From Nitrospiraceae bacterium (GTDB taxonomy: Bacteria > Nitrospirota > Nitrospiria > Nitrospirales > UBA8639), in the NCBI GenBank assembly GCA_003523945.1, contig DOFS01000298.1, positions 1 to 6,296 on the forward strand: a stretch of 6,296 bases of DNA, given 5' to 3'. Positions within the stretch are counted from its first letter, which is position 1, and each line of letters starts with the position of its first letter. Under the pieces are notes generated by a model. That model saw nothing but the letters and a program-made list of their open reading frames with translations. It did not search any database and was not told the origin of the DNA. Made by a program: the position numbers and the translations under genes. Of this stretch, positions 5,317-6,296 are shown one piece after another.

Positions 5317-6296
5317 ATGGCAAGACTGGGAAAGGCGCTGATTAGCGTATCCGATAAAACGGGCGTAGAGAAAATGGCCAAGGGGCTTGCGGCACTTGAT
5401 GCGGATATTTTGTCGACAGGTGGAACCGCTAATATGCTCAGGGATGCCGGGGTGACCGTGACAGAGGTGGCCGAATACACCGGGTTTCCTGAAATTTTAA
5501 ACGGGCGGGTGAAAACATTACATCCCAAGATTCATGGTGGTTTATTAGGACGGCGTTCGGTCGATGCGCATGTGAAGCAAATGCAGGATCAGGGAATTGA
5601 GCCCATCGATGTGGTGGTCGTCAATCTCTACCCTTTCGAAGCGACCATTGCGAAGCCTGGTTGTACGTTTGAAGAAGCCATTGAAAACATTGATATCGGT
5701 GGACCATCCATGCTGCGCTCGGCGGCAAAAAACCATGAGGATGTCCTGGTGGTGGTCGATCCTCAGGATTATGAGCGGGTGTTGGAAGCCTTGCAGTCCG
5801 GGACCGTCTCCTTAGGTTTGCGACGTGAGTTAGCCAAAAAGGTCTTTGACCATACCGCCAGATATGACAACCTGATCGCCAATTATCTCACCTCAAAGTT
5901 AGCCGATACTGCAGGGCAAAAATTCCCGTCGCTGTTGTCCCTGTCTTATGAAAAGGTCGAAGATCTGCGGTATGGAGAGAATCCGCACCAGGCCGGTGCG
6001 GTGTATAAGGATCGGCAGACCCAAGAAGCCTCCCTCTGTCAGGCTAAACAACTTCATGGCAAGGCCATGTCCTATAACAATTATTTAGATGCCAATGCGG
6101 CGTTGGAACTCGTGAAGGAGTTTGATGAAACGGCGGTGGTCATCGTCAAACATAATAATCCCTGTGGGGTCGCCATCGGAGATATGCCGGTTGAGGCTTA
6201 TGTGCGGGCACGGGAAACTGATCCGATCTCTGCCTTTGGGGGGGTCATTGCCTGTAACCGGAATGTAGACCTGCCCATGGCTAAGGAAATCACCTC
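5317..6296 (+). CDS. purH: Bifunctional AICAR formyltransferase / IMP cyclohydrolase, N-terminal part
   Basis: PurH performs the last two steps of IMP synthesis in the cytoplasm. It formylates AICAR with 10-formyltetrahydrofolate, then closes the ring to IMP. About 326 codons are visible; the family is usually 510-530 residues, so the 3' third lies beyond the right edge. The N-terminal cyclohydrolase (MGS-like) domain shows [13 protein letters not shown] (33-37), [13 protein letters not shown] with K66, NLYPF with Y105, and [15 protein letters not shown] with D126 and K138, the expected catalytic and ligand residues. The formyltransferase part follows with LRYGENPHQ (218-225), [11 protein letters not shown], and KHNNPCG with K278-H279, the essential Lys-His pair; then SAFGGVIA. 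The ATG at 5317 is chosen for its AGGAG site, although an in-frame ATG lies at 5302. It follows a long structured upstream region and is probably the first gene of its transcript. The frame is intact, including a run of seven G at 6238-6244. Confidence 0.97.
   Translation, partial: MARLGKALISVSDKTGVEKMAKGLAALDADILSTGGTANMLRDAGVTVTEVAEYTGFPEILNGRVKTLHPKIHGGLLGRRSVDAHVKQMQDQGIEPIDVVVVNLYPFEATIAKPGCTFEEAIENIDIGGPSMLRSAAKNHEDVLVVVDPQDYERVLEALQSGTVSLGLRRELAKKVFDHTARYDNLIANYLTSKLADTAGQKFPSLLSLSYEKVEDLRYGENPHQAGAVYKDRQTQEASLCQAKQLHGKAMSYNNYLDANAALELVKEFDETAVVIVKHNNPCGVAIGDMPVEAYVRARETDPISAFGGVIACNRNVDLPMAKEIT

Overview
The window looks like a stretch of bacterial chromosome with about 50% G+C. The best guess at its source is Nitrospirota, perhaps a moderate-GC marine Nitrospira. 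That guess rests on the general look of the NuoM/NuoN and PurH proteins and on base composition as judged by eye, and no search was run. No mobile element, CRISPR array, rRNA or intact tRNA was seen.

Layout. Positions 1-293 hold the 3' end of nuoM, and 290-1771 hold a complete nuoN that overlaps nuoM by four bases (ATGA). Together they are the distal end of a respiratory complex I operon on the + strand. Three genes on the - strand follow. At 1828-2718 is an EamA/DMT-type ten-helix transporter, convergent with nuoN across only 56 bp. At 2903-3682 is an exported protein of about six ankyrin repeats. At 4165-4755 is an unrecognised protein with one N-terminal membrane anchor. At 5317 the + strand resumes with purH (bifunctional AICAR formyltransferase/IMP cyclohydrolase), which runs off the right edge with about 326 of some 520 residues present.

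Non-coding parts. The 482 bp between the ankyrin gene and the membrane-anchored gene (3683-4164) hold a convincing intrinsic terminator for the - strand (3966-3988), a possible H-type pseudoknot (3856-3892) and a tRNA-like scrap (4116-4166). The 561 bp between the divergent 4755 gene and purH (4756-5316) hold three hairpins (4995-5037, 5052-5070, 5122-5149) and a 9-bp direct repeat. It may include a long structured purH leader, but no known riboswitch could be matched by eye.

How the genes fit together. NuoM and NuoN are antiporter-like proton-pumping subunits of one complex, and PurH is central purine synthesis. The three - strand genes look like an accessory block between these two housekeeping loci. 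They share an envelope location (transporter, exported ankyrin protein, membrane-anchored protein), but their spacing (184 and 482 bp, with a terminator in the second gap) argues against one tight operon. No clearly new multi-gene system is evident. The best leads are the membrane-anchored protein at 4165-4755 and the structured region before purH.
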